DNA of 6,144 nucleotides. It comes from CAYFJO01 sp964343305 (lineage in GTDB: Bacteria > Planctomycetota > Planctomycetia > Pirellulales > Pirellulaceae). Made by a program: the position numbers and the translations under genes. Below are positions 1 to 6,089 of this stretch, piece by piece. Under the pieces are notes generated by a model. The model saw only the letters and a program-made list of their open reading frames with translations. It was not told where the DNA came from and searched no databases. How positions within the stretch are numbered: the stretch's first letter is position 1; every line of letters starts with the position of its first letter. The stretch lies in contig CAYFJO010000593.1 of assembly GCA_964343305.1 (NCBI GenBank), positions 1-6,144 on the forward strand, written 5' to 3'.

Positions 1-977
1 ACCATGCCATCCAATCGCACGGTGTGAACGACGTGGCCCGTGTTGATGTCGATGACGTACAGGCCGCATTGCGGTTCCGAGTTGCGTTGCTTGAGCGCCT
101 CGGTCAATGGTAGATCCTCGAATGTCCGATGACGCGGCATCGACAACGTGACGACGGCACAATCGCCGACGAACGTCATGCCGCGCAAGTAGCCCGGACA
201 AAACGTCACCGGCTCAAACTTGCCGTGCGCCGAATCGACGTAACCAAATTCGCCGCTGCCGGAATTCAATACCCACAACCGGTCGCGATACCAGCGGGGA
301 GAATGTGGCATCGAAAGTCCAGTCACCAACGCCTCGCCACTGTCCACGTCGATGACGCAGCCACCGTCGGTGCGCCGCTCGCGCCAGCCTTCCGGGACAT
401 CGGTTTGGGCGACCGACGTCACGTAGCGCACTCGTCCGTCTCGCAAGGCAAGCCCGTTGAGATGGCAGCGGTCTTCGGGGGCCAGCGCACTGACGAATGG
501 TGGTTGCCACAGCGGCGTGAAGCTGGCCTGAGAACTGAGCGTGGCCAGGCAGCAGAACATGGTGTTGACAAAAACAACTCGCCCGTCGGCTTCCACGGCG
601 ATGTCGTGCACGTCCAGATGGCCGGTCGTGTGGGCGACGCGAGGAATATAGAGCGCGTCGAATTCGTTGTGAGTGGGCCCGCCGTGCAGCACGTTGATAA
701 ACCGCCAAATTTGATAGCGGGAACTCATCCACAGCGTCCGTCCGTCGTCCGCCGCGCACAAACCCATCGAATGGGCGAACGTCCGCTCAAATACACTGAG
801 CTGATGATCCGGCTTGCGGCCCACGAAGAAAACCTTGCCGGTTTGATAAGTCGTAAACGCAAGACTGACTTGTTGTTCGGCCAACCAATCGAGGAAGTAA
901 CACGAACCGACCACTTCCAGCCAGGGTTGTGAGGCTCCACGGCCAGGGTCGGCATCGTTACTGTTTGCTTCATCCAT
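1..977 (-). CDS. TIGR03032 family protein (DUF4915-like), 3' end beyond the left edge
   Basis: The minus-strand frame from an ATG at 977-975 stays open to the left edge, giving 325 residues. I recognise the TIGR03032 family from its motif set: SCYFLDWL (25-32), YQTGKVFFVGR (44-54), WMSSRYQIWR (83-92), DVHDIAV (122-128), MPHSPRWY (223-230), GSGEFGYVD (240-248) and PGYLRGM (261-267). The repeated short strand-like blocks suggest a beta-propeller-type fold, which is inference. The family's function is not established and no catalytic role can be read from the sequence. Family members are, from memory, not much longer than this, so probably only a short C-terminal piece is missing. The start is chosen because conserved sequence begins near residue 19. 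The ribosome site is weak (a GAG about 8 bases upstream), and no closer in-frame ATG was seen upstream. An ATG at 973 is in another frame. There is no signal peptide, so it is probably cytoplasmic. Codons 72-92 are duplicated at the right edge. Confidence 0.88.
   Translation of the reverse strand, partial: MDEANSNDADPGRGASQPWLEVVGSCYFLDWLAEQQVSLAFTTYQTGKVFFVGRKPDHQLSVFERTFAHSMGLCAADDGRTLWMSSRYQIWRFINVLHGGPTHNEFDALYIPRVAHTTGHLDVHDIAVEADGRVVFVNTMFCCLATLSSQASFTPLWQPPFVSALAPEDRCHLNGLALRDGRVRYVTSVAQTDVPEGWRERRTDGGCVIDVDSGEALVTGLSMPHSPRWYRDRLWVLNSGSGEFGYVDSAHGKFEPVTFCPGYLRGMTFVGDCAVVTLSMPRHRTFEDLPLTEALKQRNSEPQCGLYVIDINTGHVVHTVRLDGM
703..763 (-). repeat. Direct repeat, copy 1 (inside the TIGR03032 gene)
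   Basis: These 61 bases match 6084-6144 at 60 positions; the one difference is A708 versus G6089. The offset is 5381 bases. The 55 bases 709-763 are identical to 6090-6144. Matching fades to the left of 703 and cannot be followed to the right because the window ends. The copy encodes about residues 72-92 of the TIGR03032 protein, including the WMSSRYQIWR motif. Confidence 0.97.
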
Positions 978-1307
978 TTGCGGCTCGTTCGTTCGATTGA
1001 GAGAATTGCACCACGTGAAATGCGGCAACGATTTGATTGTATCAAGCGAAAACTGGCAATGACACGTTGCCTGCACGCGAAGCCCTGGTTCAGAACTCCT
1101 GATCTCAGCGGAATTCAATTTGATACACAATTCAAACACATCCGTGGGTCGGCGTTGCTATCCGTGGGAAAAAACAACCCCACGGATAGCAACGCCGACC
1201 CACGGATGAAGAAGAAGGTGTCACTCTATTTTCCGCTCATCGTATCCCCAAGAGACGAAAAACACAGATACGGAACTCACAACTCAAGAGTCGAACGGAC
1301 GTCCACT
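978..1307. other. Non-coding gap between two minus-strand genes
   Basis: These 330 bases separate the stop of the LEPR-XLL gene from the start of the TIGR03032 gene. The only strong structure is the perfect inverted repeat at 1139-1208. I found no convincing minus-strand promoter for the downstream gene. A TTGATA-like hexamer lies about 70 bases upstream of that start, but no good -10 stands at the expected spacing. A plus-strand frame beginning here runs on into the antisense of the large gene and is rejected as a shadow. Confidence 0.7.
1139..1208. repeat. Perfect 30-bp inverted repeat with nested direct repeats
   Basis: Arm 1139-1168 is the exact reverse complement of arm 1179-1208; the 10-base spacer (1169-1178) is A-rich on the plus strand. 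Each arm holds two copies of ATCCGTGGG (1140-1148 and 1160-1168 in the left arm) around the 11-base core TCGGCGTTGCT, so the element has four copies of the 9-mer in all. In a minus-strand transcript it folds about 99 bases after the stop of the large gene and about 160 bases before the next start. No T-run follows the hairpin in that direction; six Ts sit in the loop. It could be a transcript-end structure or a dispersed intergenic palindromic (REP/MITE-like) element. The perfect arms and modular build favour the latter, but copies elsewhere cannot be checked here. Confidence 0.9.
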
Positions 1308-1724
1308 TTAACCTGGAAGTCGCCGAATGCCTGTACTCAGCGAAACATCCATCAGTTCATCATCCCCGCCATGTTCCATTCCCACAACGTGACCCAGTTC
1401 ATGCAACACAACGCTCAGCAAGTCCATGTGTCCCGACGCGGCACTATCGCCAGATGCCAGGAGACCATCGTTACCAATCAACTGAAATTCTTCATTCTCG
1501 TGAGGTGTCGTATCGACAAACCAGCCGTACCCGGCGGCGCCCGCGTCGATGACAATCGTCGAGCCAGAAGCTTGACCGAGGCGAGCACCGGCCAGGTCGG
1601 CGATCTGAAATTCGACTCGGTTGAGCGCGGAAAGTTGCGATGTGCTGAGTCCCGTGCTGATCAGCAAGTCCGTCGCCGCAGTGACGATCGGGGACAGCGC
1701 ATCGATCGCGAGCGGCGCGGACGC
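1308..1724 (-). other. C-terminal metzincin-like zinc peptidase domain of the LEPR-XLL protein
   Basis: Residues 1232-1369. The motif HExxHxxGxxH is complete: His1339, Glu1340, His1343, Gly1346 and His1349. The three His would bind zinc and the Glu would activate water. Met1356, seven residues after the third His, fits the Met-turn of metzincins, though the interval is short. Upstream blocks AAGYGWFVDTTP (1294-1305) and GHMDLLSVVLHE (1329-1340), and the ending GIRRLPG, resemble a C-terminal domain I know from other large planctomycete proteins. The domain is about 138 residues, shorter than a typical matrixin, with no recognisable cysteine-switch propeptide (no Cys at all). Activity is inferred only. 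Confidence 0.8.
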
Positions 1725-4700
1725 GGCCGGTGTCGTTGCCGCGCCTGCGGCAGCCACCAGCGGCAATGTCCAGTTACCCACAATCAGCACATCGCCCGGA
1801 GCGCCGAAGGTTGTGAGCAGGTCACCGCCAGCCGTACCGTCAAAGGTGCCATTGTCATTGCCATCGCGGTAAACGCTGCTGCCCCGATGCATACCAATGT
1901 CGTCCTTTCCGTTGTCGTCCCAGTCACCAACGATCATTGTGTCGGTTGGGATACCAAACGTGGTGAGCAGGTCGGTGCTTGTTCCGTCCCACACTCCATT
2001 GCTGTTGCCGTCGCGATAGATTTGGCTACCTCGTCGCACACCGAAATCGTCCGTTCCGTTGCCGTCCCAGTCGCCGATAGCCAACTCGTCGCCAGTGGCA
2101 CCGAAGTCTGAGGAGAAGTCGCCGCCGGCCGCCGTTTCCCAAAAACCGTTGCCGTTCAGGTCCACATAGTTTCGATTTCCACGGCGAATCGCTATCTCAT
2201 CGACACCGTTACCATCAAAATCGACGACGAAAAGTGAGTCACCCGAGTTGCCGAACATGCCGAGCAAGTCGCCGCCCCCTGTACCGTCCCAGGTCCCGTT
2301 GTCGTTACCGTCGCGATAGATTCGGTCGCTGCGATGGATGCCGATGTCGTCGTCGCCGTCACCGTCCCAATCGCCGACCACGGGCATGTCGCCTGTGACG
2401 CCGAAGACGCTGAACAAATCGCCACCAGCCGTACCATCCCACACACCGTTGCTGTTTCCGTCGCGAAGAAACTGCTTCCTGCCACCACTTTCGCGAGCGA
2501 TGCCGAGATCGTTGGTACCGTTGCCGTCCCAGTCACCGAGAATCAACTCGTCGCCCGGCAACGCATTGCCGAAAGTCGAGACCAGATCACCACCACCCGT
2601 GCCGTCAAACGTGCCGTTGCCGTTGCCGTCCCGAAAGTACTGGCCACCGCGGCGCACACCAATGTCGTCTGGTGACGGCGAACCGATGCTCGCGGGATAG
2701 TCTTCTACTTCGCCGTCAGTGGCCGCACCGGTGGGGTCGGCTGCGGCCGTCGTGGTCGCCAGACGGAACCGAGCATACGTGCTGGCCGCGCTGCCACCGG
2801 GTACGGCGGGAAACACCAATTGGACGATTTCCTCGTCGGTCGCGGCTGGCACGGCGACCGACGCGCGCTCGGTGGCGTTTTCAAAAAGACCGTCGCCGTC
2901 ATAATCGATCCAGCCATACAACATCCCCAGCGACGCCGTTAGATTGGTCACGGTTACATCAACAACCGGAGTCTGGCCAGTGACCAGATCTAGCGCCTCT
3001 CCCGGATTGGTCAATCCATCTTCGTCATCATTGCCATCTATGTCGTCACCGTCGGCGCCAGCAGTAGGCTGACCATCGGCCTCGCCGTCGACCGAGAATC
3101 CCATGTACACATTGGCCGTGATGCCGTGAGACGGTCCGCTATTGACCGCCAGTGTGTCATACTCGCCAGGTCCGTTGGCCGCATCGCCGTCGTCCGGGGC
3201 GTCGCCGTAGTCTACGTTTTGAGCTTGCTGGCTAATCATTGCAGTGTAATCCTCGACTTCACCATCAAAGGCAACACCCTTTGGTTTCGAGGCAGCAGCT
3301 AGATCAGAACTCAAACGAAAACGGGCATATGTCGACTTTGCGCCGATTCCGACCGGAACCGTTGGAAACGTCATCGTTACCGTTCCACCGGGAACGCCCG
3401 CCGGAATTATGACCGTGGACATTTCGCCGGGCTCGAACACACCGTCTCCGTCGTAGTCGATCCAGCCGTACAGACCAGTTGTCACACCCAAGGGCTTCAC
3501 CACAGCAACGTCGACCGTTGGTACTTCGCCTTCGGTCAACATCAGATCGGGGCCGGGACTGATCAGGCCGTCCTCGTCCGCAGCGCCCGCGATATCGTCG
3601 CCATCGGCTGGCAGTGTCGGCTGCCCGTCGAGTTCACCGTCGATCAATGGTCCCATCATCAGCCCAGGGACGATAAAGTGAGACGGTCCGCCGTTAACGG
3701 CCAGCGTATCATAATCGGCCGCCGCGTTCCCACCAGTGGGATCCGGTGCGTCACCCCAATCGAGGTTAATTTGTGGCCAGTGCATGATCTGAGTGATTTC
3801 CCAGTCCGTCGGCTGGCCACCGGCGAACAACGGCGCTACGCCATTGAACTGGAGCTTCTCGTCCGGTGGAGGCGGCTTGTGGCTGATCTCGCCTTCCACG
3901 CGCACCGGACCGTTGGGAGCCAACACCAGTCCTCCACCAACTTCGATCTCAACAAACACGTCAAAAAAGCTGTCTGCATCGCCTGCGTGGAACGGGTCAA
4001 CATCCAGCCGACCTGGATTGTTGTTGACCAGTTCGGTGATCAATCCCGACGTCAGGCGAGTGGGGTCAAGGCGCACTTCGACGGGTCCTAGTTGCGGTGA
4101 ATTGCCCGTCAGCGACAGGGTCTCCATTTCGACGAGCACTTCGTCCAATCCGTCGGGGATCTGGCCGCCCACAAGGTTGTTGGGATCGTCGTCTACGGCG
4201 TCGCCCTCGTTGGGACCCTCGAAATAAACGTGAATATCGGTCGGACCGGCGAGGGTCACTTGTGTCTCTTGTTGTGAAACTGTGTTGCGCAGCGTGATCA
4301 TGGCCACGCTGTGTGGGAACGGGTCCCATTCGAGCCGTGGATTGGCGATGTGATTGACGCCGGTTAATACAAATCCGCTGGGATTGCTGGCGGCGTCCAA
4401 AAGTGTAACCGGCTGTCCAATCAAAGTGAGTGCCTCGCCAAATGGTTCCGGTTTCGCGGAGATGTTGCCGGTAACTTGCAACGGAAGTTCGTTGTGAAGA
4501 AGAACTCCACCTACGTCGACCTGAAAGAAAACATCGAAGAAGCTTTGAGCGTCACCTGGAGCGAAAGGGTCCAGATCCAAAGTACCTGTGTTGTTATCCA
4601 CCAGTTCTTCCAACAACCCCAGCGACCGGACGCCAGGGCCAGGATTCGCCTGAAAGAATACTGGTCCGAGTGAGGAATTGCCTTCAAGCTCGAGGCTCAC

Positions 4701-5417
4701 TAACTCAGTCTGCACATCGTCTAGGTTGTTTCCACCGCCGAACAAGTCATCAATGGCATCGCCAGGATTCTGCCCGTCCCAGAACGTTCTCAGGCGCTTT
4801 TCGCCGGTAAGCGAAATCAGCTCCTGCTGGCCACTTGGGTGCACCAGCGTCACTCTCGCAAAGGCGTTGTTCGAGAAATCATCTTGAGCGGAAACATTGA
4901 AAGTGAAGTCGTCGATCGAGTTCATCTGGTCGGTGGTATTGACGACTTGGATGCGATCAATCACTCCGGTGAATTGAACTTGCTGAAACGGATCGGCAGG
5001 ATTGCTCAACGTCGTGCTGCCAACCACATCGTTTCGTGGATCATAGGCTGTGATGACAGTGGTACCTGACGTCGCGTTGTTCCGTAGGCGAGCCCAAAAG
5101 TCGACCGATTGAGCCGGAGTCTCGAAATTGATGAAACCCGTTCCGCCGGCATTCACCATCCACGCAAAACTGCCTGTTCGGTACAAATGAGGAATTCCCG
5201 CAGTACCCGAAAACCCGTCGCCTGCAAAATTCGCTGAGTGTGGTGATGGGCCAATGTCAAAGTCGTTTGACGAGATGCCTTCGAAGCTCGTCGAAGCGCC
5301 GGTCAGTAACAAGCGCGGCTCCAACTCCTCGGACATCAGCCGGCGTCGTTGGCGCGGCTTCGTTCGCTCTTTGCGTTTACGTTGGAACAAGGCGGACAAG
5401 GAACGGTTGGACTTCAT
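1308..5417 (-). CDS. LEPR-XLL surface protein: GEVED domains, calcium-loop repeats, C-terminal metzincin-like protease
   Basis: Complete gene, 1369 residues, TAA stop. The ATG at 5417-5415 has GAGGTG five bases upstream. In order: a very basic leader (12 K/R in residues 1-26); the LEPR-XLL segment (28-40, core LEPRLLLTG), which marks many large planctomycete proteins and is presumed to direct export or surface sorting; a beta-rich domain (41-176) ending in IDDFTFNV; two related about 145-residue modules (187-330, 372-522); two GEVED domains (552-728, 735-910); six about 50-residue repeats with DxDxNG-type calcium loops (917-1216); a low-complexity linker (1217-1235); and a protease-like C-terminus with HELGHVVGMEH (1339-1349) and a Met-turn candidate, LMD (1355-1357). 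No cysteine occurs anywhere, and the protein is rich in Asp and Gly, as expected of an extracellular calcium-stabilised protein. No hydrophobic signal peptide, transmembrane anchor or dockerin was seen. Probable role: secreted or surface adhesin-like protein with a zinc peptidase domain. The substrate is unknown. Confidence 0.93.
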   Translation of the reverse strand: MKSNRSLSALFQRKRKERTKPRQRRRLMSEELEPRLLLTGASTSFEGISSNDFDIGPSPHSANFAGDGFSGTAGIPHLYRTGSFAWMVNAGGTGFINFETPAQSVDFWARLRNNATSGTTVITAYDPRNDVVGSTTLSNPADPFQQVQFTGVIDRIQVVNTTDQMNSIDDFTFNVSAQDDFSNNAFARVTLVHPSGQQELISLTGEKRLRTFWDGQNPGDAIDDLFGGGNNLDDVQTELVSLELEGNSSLGPVFFQANPGPGVRSLGLLEELVDNNTGTLDLDPFAPGDAQSFFDVFFQVDVGGVLLHNELPLQVTGNISAKPEPFGEALTLIGQPVTLLDAASNPSGFVLTGVNHIANPRLEWDPFPHSVAMITLRNTVSQQETQVTLAGPTDIHVYFEGPNEGDAVDDDPNNLVGGQIPDGLDEVLVEMETLSLTGNSPQLGPVEVRLDPTRLTSGLITELVNNNPGRLDVDPFHAGDADSFFDVFVEIEVGGGLVLAPNGPVRVEGEISHKPPPPDEKLQFNGVAPLFAGGQPTDWEITQIMHWPQINLDWGDAPDPTGGNAAADYDTLAVNGGPSHFIVPGLMMGPLIDGELDGQPTLPADGDDIAGAADEDGLISPGPDLMLTEGEVPTVDVAVVKPLGVTTGLYGWIDYDGDGVFEPGEMSTVIIPAGVPGGTVTMTFPTVPVGIGAKSTYARFRLSSDLAAASKPKGVAFDGEVEDYTAMISQQAQNVDYGDAPDDGDAANGPGEYDTLAVNSGPSHGITANVYMGFSVDGEADGQPTAGADGDDIDGNDDEDGLTNPGEALDLVTGQTPVVDVTVTNLTASLGMLYGWIDYDGDGLFENATERASVAVPAATDEEIVQLVFPAVPGGSAASTYARFRLATTTAAADPTGAATDGEVEDYPASIGSPSPDDIGVRRGGQYFRDGNGNGTFDGTGGGDLVSTFGNALPGDELILGDWDGNGTNDLGIARESGGRKQFLRDGNSNGVWDGTAGGDLFSVFGVTGDMPVVGDWDGDGDDDIGIHRSDRIYRDGNDNGTWDGTGGGDLLGMFGNSGDSLFVVDFDGNGVDEIAIRRGNRNYVDLNGNGFWETAAGGDFSSDFGATGDELAIGDWDGNGTDDFGVRRGSQIYRDGNSNGVWDGTSTDLLTTFGIPTDTMIVGDWDDNGKDDIGMHRGSSVYRDGNDNGTFDGTAGGDLLTTFGAPGDVLIVGNWTLPLVAAAGAATTPAASAPLAIDALSPIVTAATDLLISTGLSTSQLSALNRVEFQIADLAGARLGQASGSTIVIDAGAAGYGWFVDTTPHENEEFQLIGNDGLLASGDSAASGHMDLLSVVLHELGHVVGMEHGGDDELMDVSLSTGIRRLPG
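1770..2669 (-). repeat. Six tandem about 50-residue FG-GAP/VCBS-like calcium-loop repeats
   Basis: Protein repeats begin near residues 917, 969, 1023, 1073, 1123 and 1172 and end at 1216. The common pattern is (D/N)D(I/L/F)G-RR, then YRDGN-NG-(F/W)DGT, then GGDLL--FG, then GD-(L/M)-(I/V)-GDWDGNG. Each unit has two Asp/Asn-rich loops of the D-x-D/N-x-N-G type, so about 12 calcium sites are possible. Repeat 4 is the most divergent: it reads YVDLNGNGFWETA in place of YRDGN-NG and follows a GDWDGNG changed to VDFDGNG. Repeat 5 has lost the GG before DLL. The last repeat ends in GNW, with no acidic loop. The array could form a beta-propeller or a rod. It is visible at DNA level as recurring antisense GTCGCG/CCGTCCCA blocks. 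Confidence 0.9.
2688..3764 (-). other. Two tandem GEVED domains of the LEPR-XLL protein
   Basis: Residues 552-728 and 735-910. Both open with D(W/Y)GDAPD, then YDTLAVN-GPSH, a GELDGQP/GEADGQP and DGDDI---DEDGL acidic block, GWIDYDGDG--(F/E) in the middle, STYARFRL, and the closing FDGEVEDY/TDGEVEDY that names the family. GEVED domains are common in large secreted bacterial proteins, often next to calcium-loop repeats; their molecular role is not established. The two copies are alike along their whole length, so they probably arose by internal duplication. Confidence 0.88.
3852..4859 (-). repeat. Two copies of an unrecognised about 145-residue module in the LEPR-XLL protein
   Basis: Residues 187-330 and 372-522 align end to end. 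Shared landmarks: (V/I)TL near the start, a QQE----LTG/LAG strand, GD-AIDD or GDAVDD, a ---L-SL-GNS--LGPV strand, LVNNN-G or LVDNN-G, LD-DPF, GDA-SFFDVF, VGG, and (N/E)IS-KP-P at the end. I do not recognise a named family. The alternating hydrophobic pattern suggests beta strands, and the D-rich points may bind calcium. The region 331-371 links the two copies. Confidence 0.75.
5283..5336 (-). other. LEPR-XLL N-terminal segment
   Basis: Residues 28-45, core LEPRLLLTG (32-40) directly after the basic stretch RQRRR. Such segments stand near the start of many very large planctomycete proteins and are taken as a lineage-specific sorting signal. No classical hydrophobic stretch of 10 or more residues surrounds it. 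Translation from Met28 instead would drop the basic leader, but the Shine-Dalgarno supports the start at 5417. Confidence 0.88.
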
Positions 5418-5422
5418 GGGAA

Positions 5423-5428
5423 CACCTC
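5423..5428 (-). promoter_or_regulatory. Shine-Dalgarno GAGGTG of the LEPR-XLL gene
   Basis: Read on the minus strand, GAGGTG stands five bases before the ATG at 5417-5415. It is the best ribosome site in the window and decides this start over Met28. Confidence 0.8.
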
Positions 5429-5566
5429 ATTTGCAGCTTCGACCTGTGAGTGAGAGAACACAACAGTTGTCGAACAATCATCGAGCGACGAAAAACGGCG
5501 TGAAGCATGAGACTTTGCTTCGTTGAGAAATCCGTTTCAAATGGAATAGGATCAGTTCAACAATAT

Positions 5567-5610
5567 AAGCCCCTTAAGAGACAAAGACTAGCACTTATAT
5601 CGAGGGGCTT
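5567..5610. repeat. Short inverted repeat, 8-bp arms
   Basis: AAGCCCCT (5567-5574) and AGGGGCTT (5603-5610) are exact complements with a 28-base spacer. The long spacer and short stem make a terminator doubtful. It borders the weak -10 candidate of the large gene, so a regulatory role is possible but unproven. Confidence 0.35.
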
Positions 5611-5661
5611 CGTATGCGACAAAGGAATGAGATTGTGGTCGCCGAGGTGCGGTGTATACCT

Positions 5662-5710
5662 GTAGGACGGATGAGCGAATCCATCTGGGCGGTGTGAAAA
5701 GCCGTCCTAC
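5662..5710. repeat. Inverted repeat just after the transporter remnant
   Basis: GTAGGACGG (5662-5670) and CCGTCCTAC (5702-5710) are exact 9-bp arms around a 31-base spacer, in which GGAT and ATCC (5669-5672, 5679-5682) may form a small inner stem. The element begins 7 bases beyond the TGA stop at 5720-5718, so it could close the transcript from the right. No T-run follows on the minus strand. A dispersed intergenic palindrome is an equal alternative. Confidence 0.5.
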
Positions 5711-5717
5711 TGATAGG

Positions 5718-6089
5718 TCATTTCCCGCCGGTCGCCTCAGTGTAGAAACCGTAGCCTCGACGGTGGGCGATGACCTCCGAGATCGCGATGCCGATACAGA
5801 TGCCGCCGTAACAAAGGACCGCATACAAAACTCCGTCACCGATTGGGTCGGATGTGTCCGTCAGCGCGGGAAACAAACTGGCCTTGAGCAACACACCCAG
5901 ATGCGTGTTGCGGACGCTGACTTCAATGGCAGCCGTAAACGACTCATCGTTCGGAAGCCGTATCAGCTTTCCACACGCGCAGCAGATGTAAACCAACGAG
6001 ATTCCGAAAACAAGAAGTGCGAGCGGTGCCGACCATCCGTACGCGGCCAACCGCAGTCGACCACTTGCCATCGCGCCCACAAACGCCAG
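5718..6089 (-). pseudogene. C-terminal remnant of an SBF/BASS-like (bile acid:sodium symporter type) membrane protein
   Basis: The minus-strand frame ends at TGA 5720-5718. The authentic part probably starts near 6089, where TIGR03032-derived sequence takes over. An internal ATG at 6071 would give 117 residues. From that ATG: a hydrophobic helix at about 13-33 (PLALLVFGISLVYICCA), the block AAIEVSVRNTHLGVLLKASL (47-66), and a last helix at about 80-101 (VLYAVLCYGGICIGIAISEV). The E-V-x-x-R-N-x-x-L pattern before the last helix is what I know from SBF-type transporters, whose full length is about 300 residues. Only about a third is present, so as it stands it cannot be a full transporter. The frame stays open through the copied segment to the right edge, so a chimeric product is formally possible. 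Family assignment is moderate, from pattern memory only. Confidence 0.55.

Larger units (their letters stand above)
5418..5717. other. Non-coding upstream region of the LEPR-XLL gene
   Basis: These 300 bases lie between the stop of the transporter remnant and the start of the large gene, both on the minus strand. Apart from the Shine-Dalgarno there are two inverted repeats (5567-5610, 5662-5710). A possible -10 element TATATT (minus strand, 5567-5562) would give a leader of about 145 bases, but no fitting -35 is seen, so it is only a weak promoter candidate. No gene is supported here. Confidence 0.6.

Noticed and set aside
129..932. Plus-strand open frame of 267 codons
   Set aside because: It is antisense to the TIGR03032 gene, whose minus-strand frame carries many conserved family motifs. 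The plus-strand translation shows none.
214..1045. Other minus-strand frames at 214-759 and 725-1045
   Set aside because: They are out-of-frame readings of the TIGR03032 gene, visible only because the true frame runs off the left edge.
1139..1208. Intrinsic terminator for the large gene
   Set aside because: The stem is very strong, but no T-run follows it in the direction of transcription; the T-run lies in the loop. It is reported as a repeat instead.
978..2111. Plus-strand open frame of 377 codons
   Set aside because: It lies mostly antisense to the repeat array and peptidase domain of the large gene. Its translation is Arg/Val/Ala-rich low complexity with no family motif, as expected from the antisense of GC-rich periodic coding DNA.
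1770..2669. CRISPR-like or tandem DNA repeat array
   Set aside because: The periodic DNA pattern is fully explained by the in-frame protein repeats; units diverge at synonymous positions and there are no spacers.
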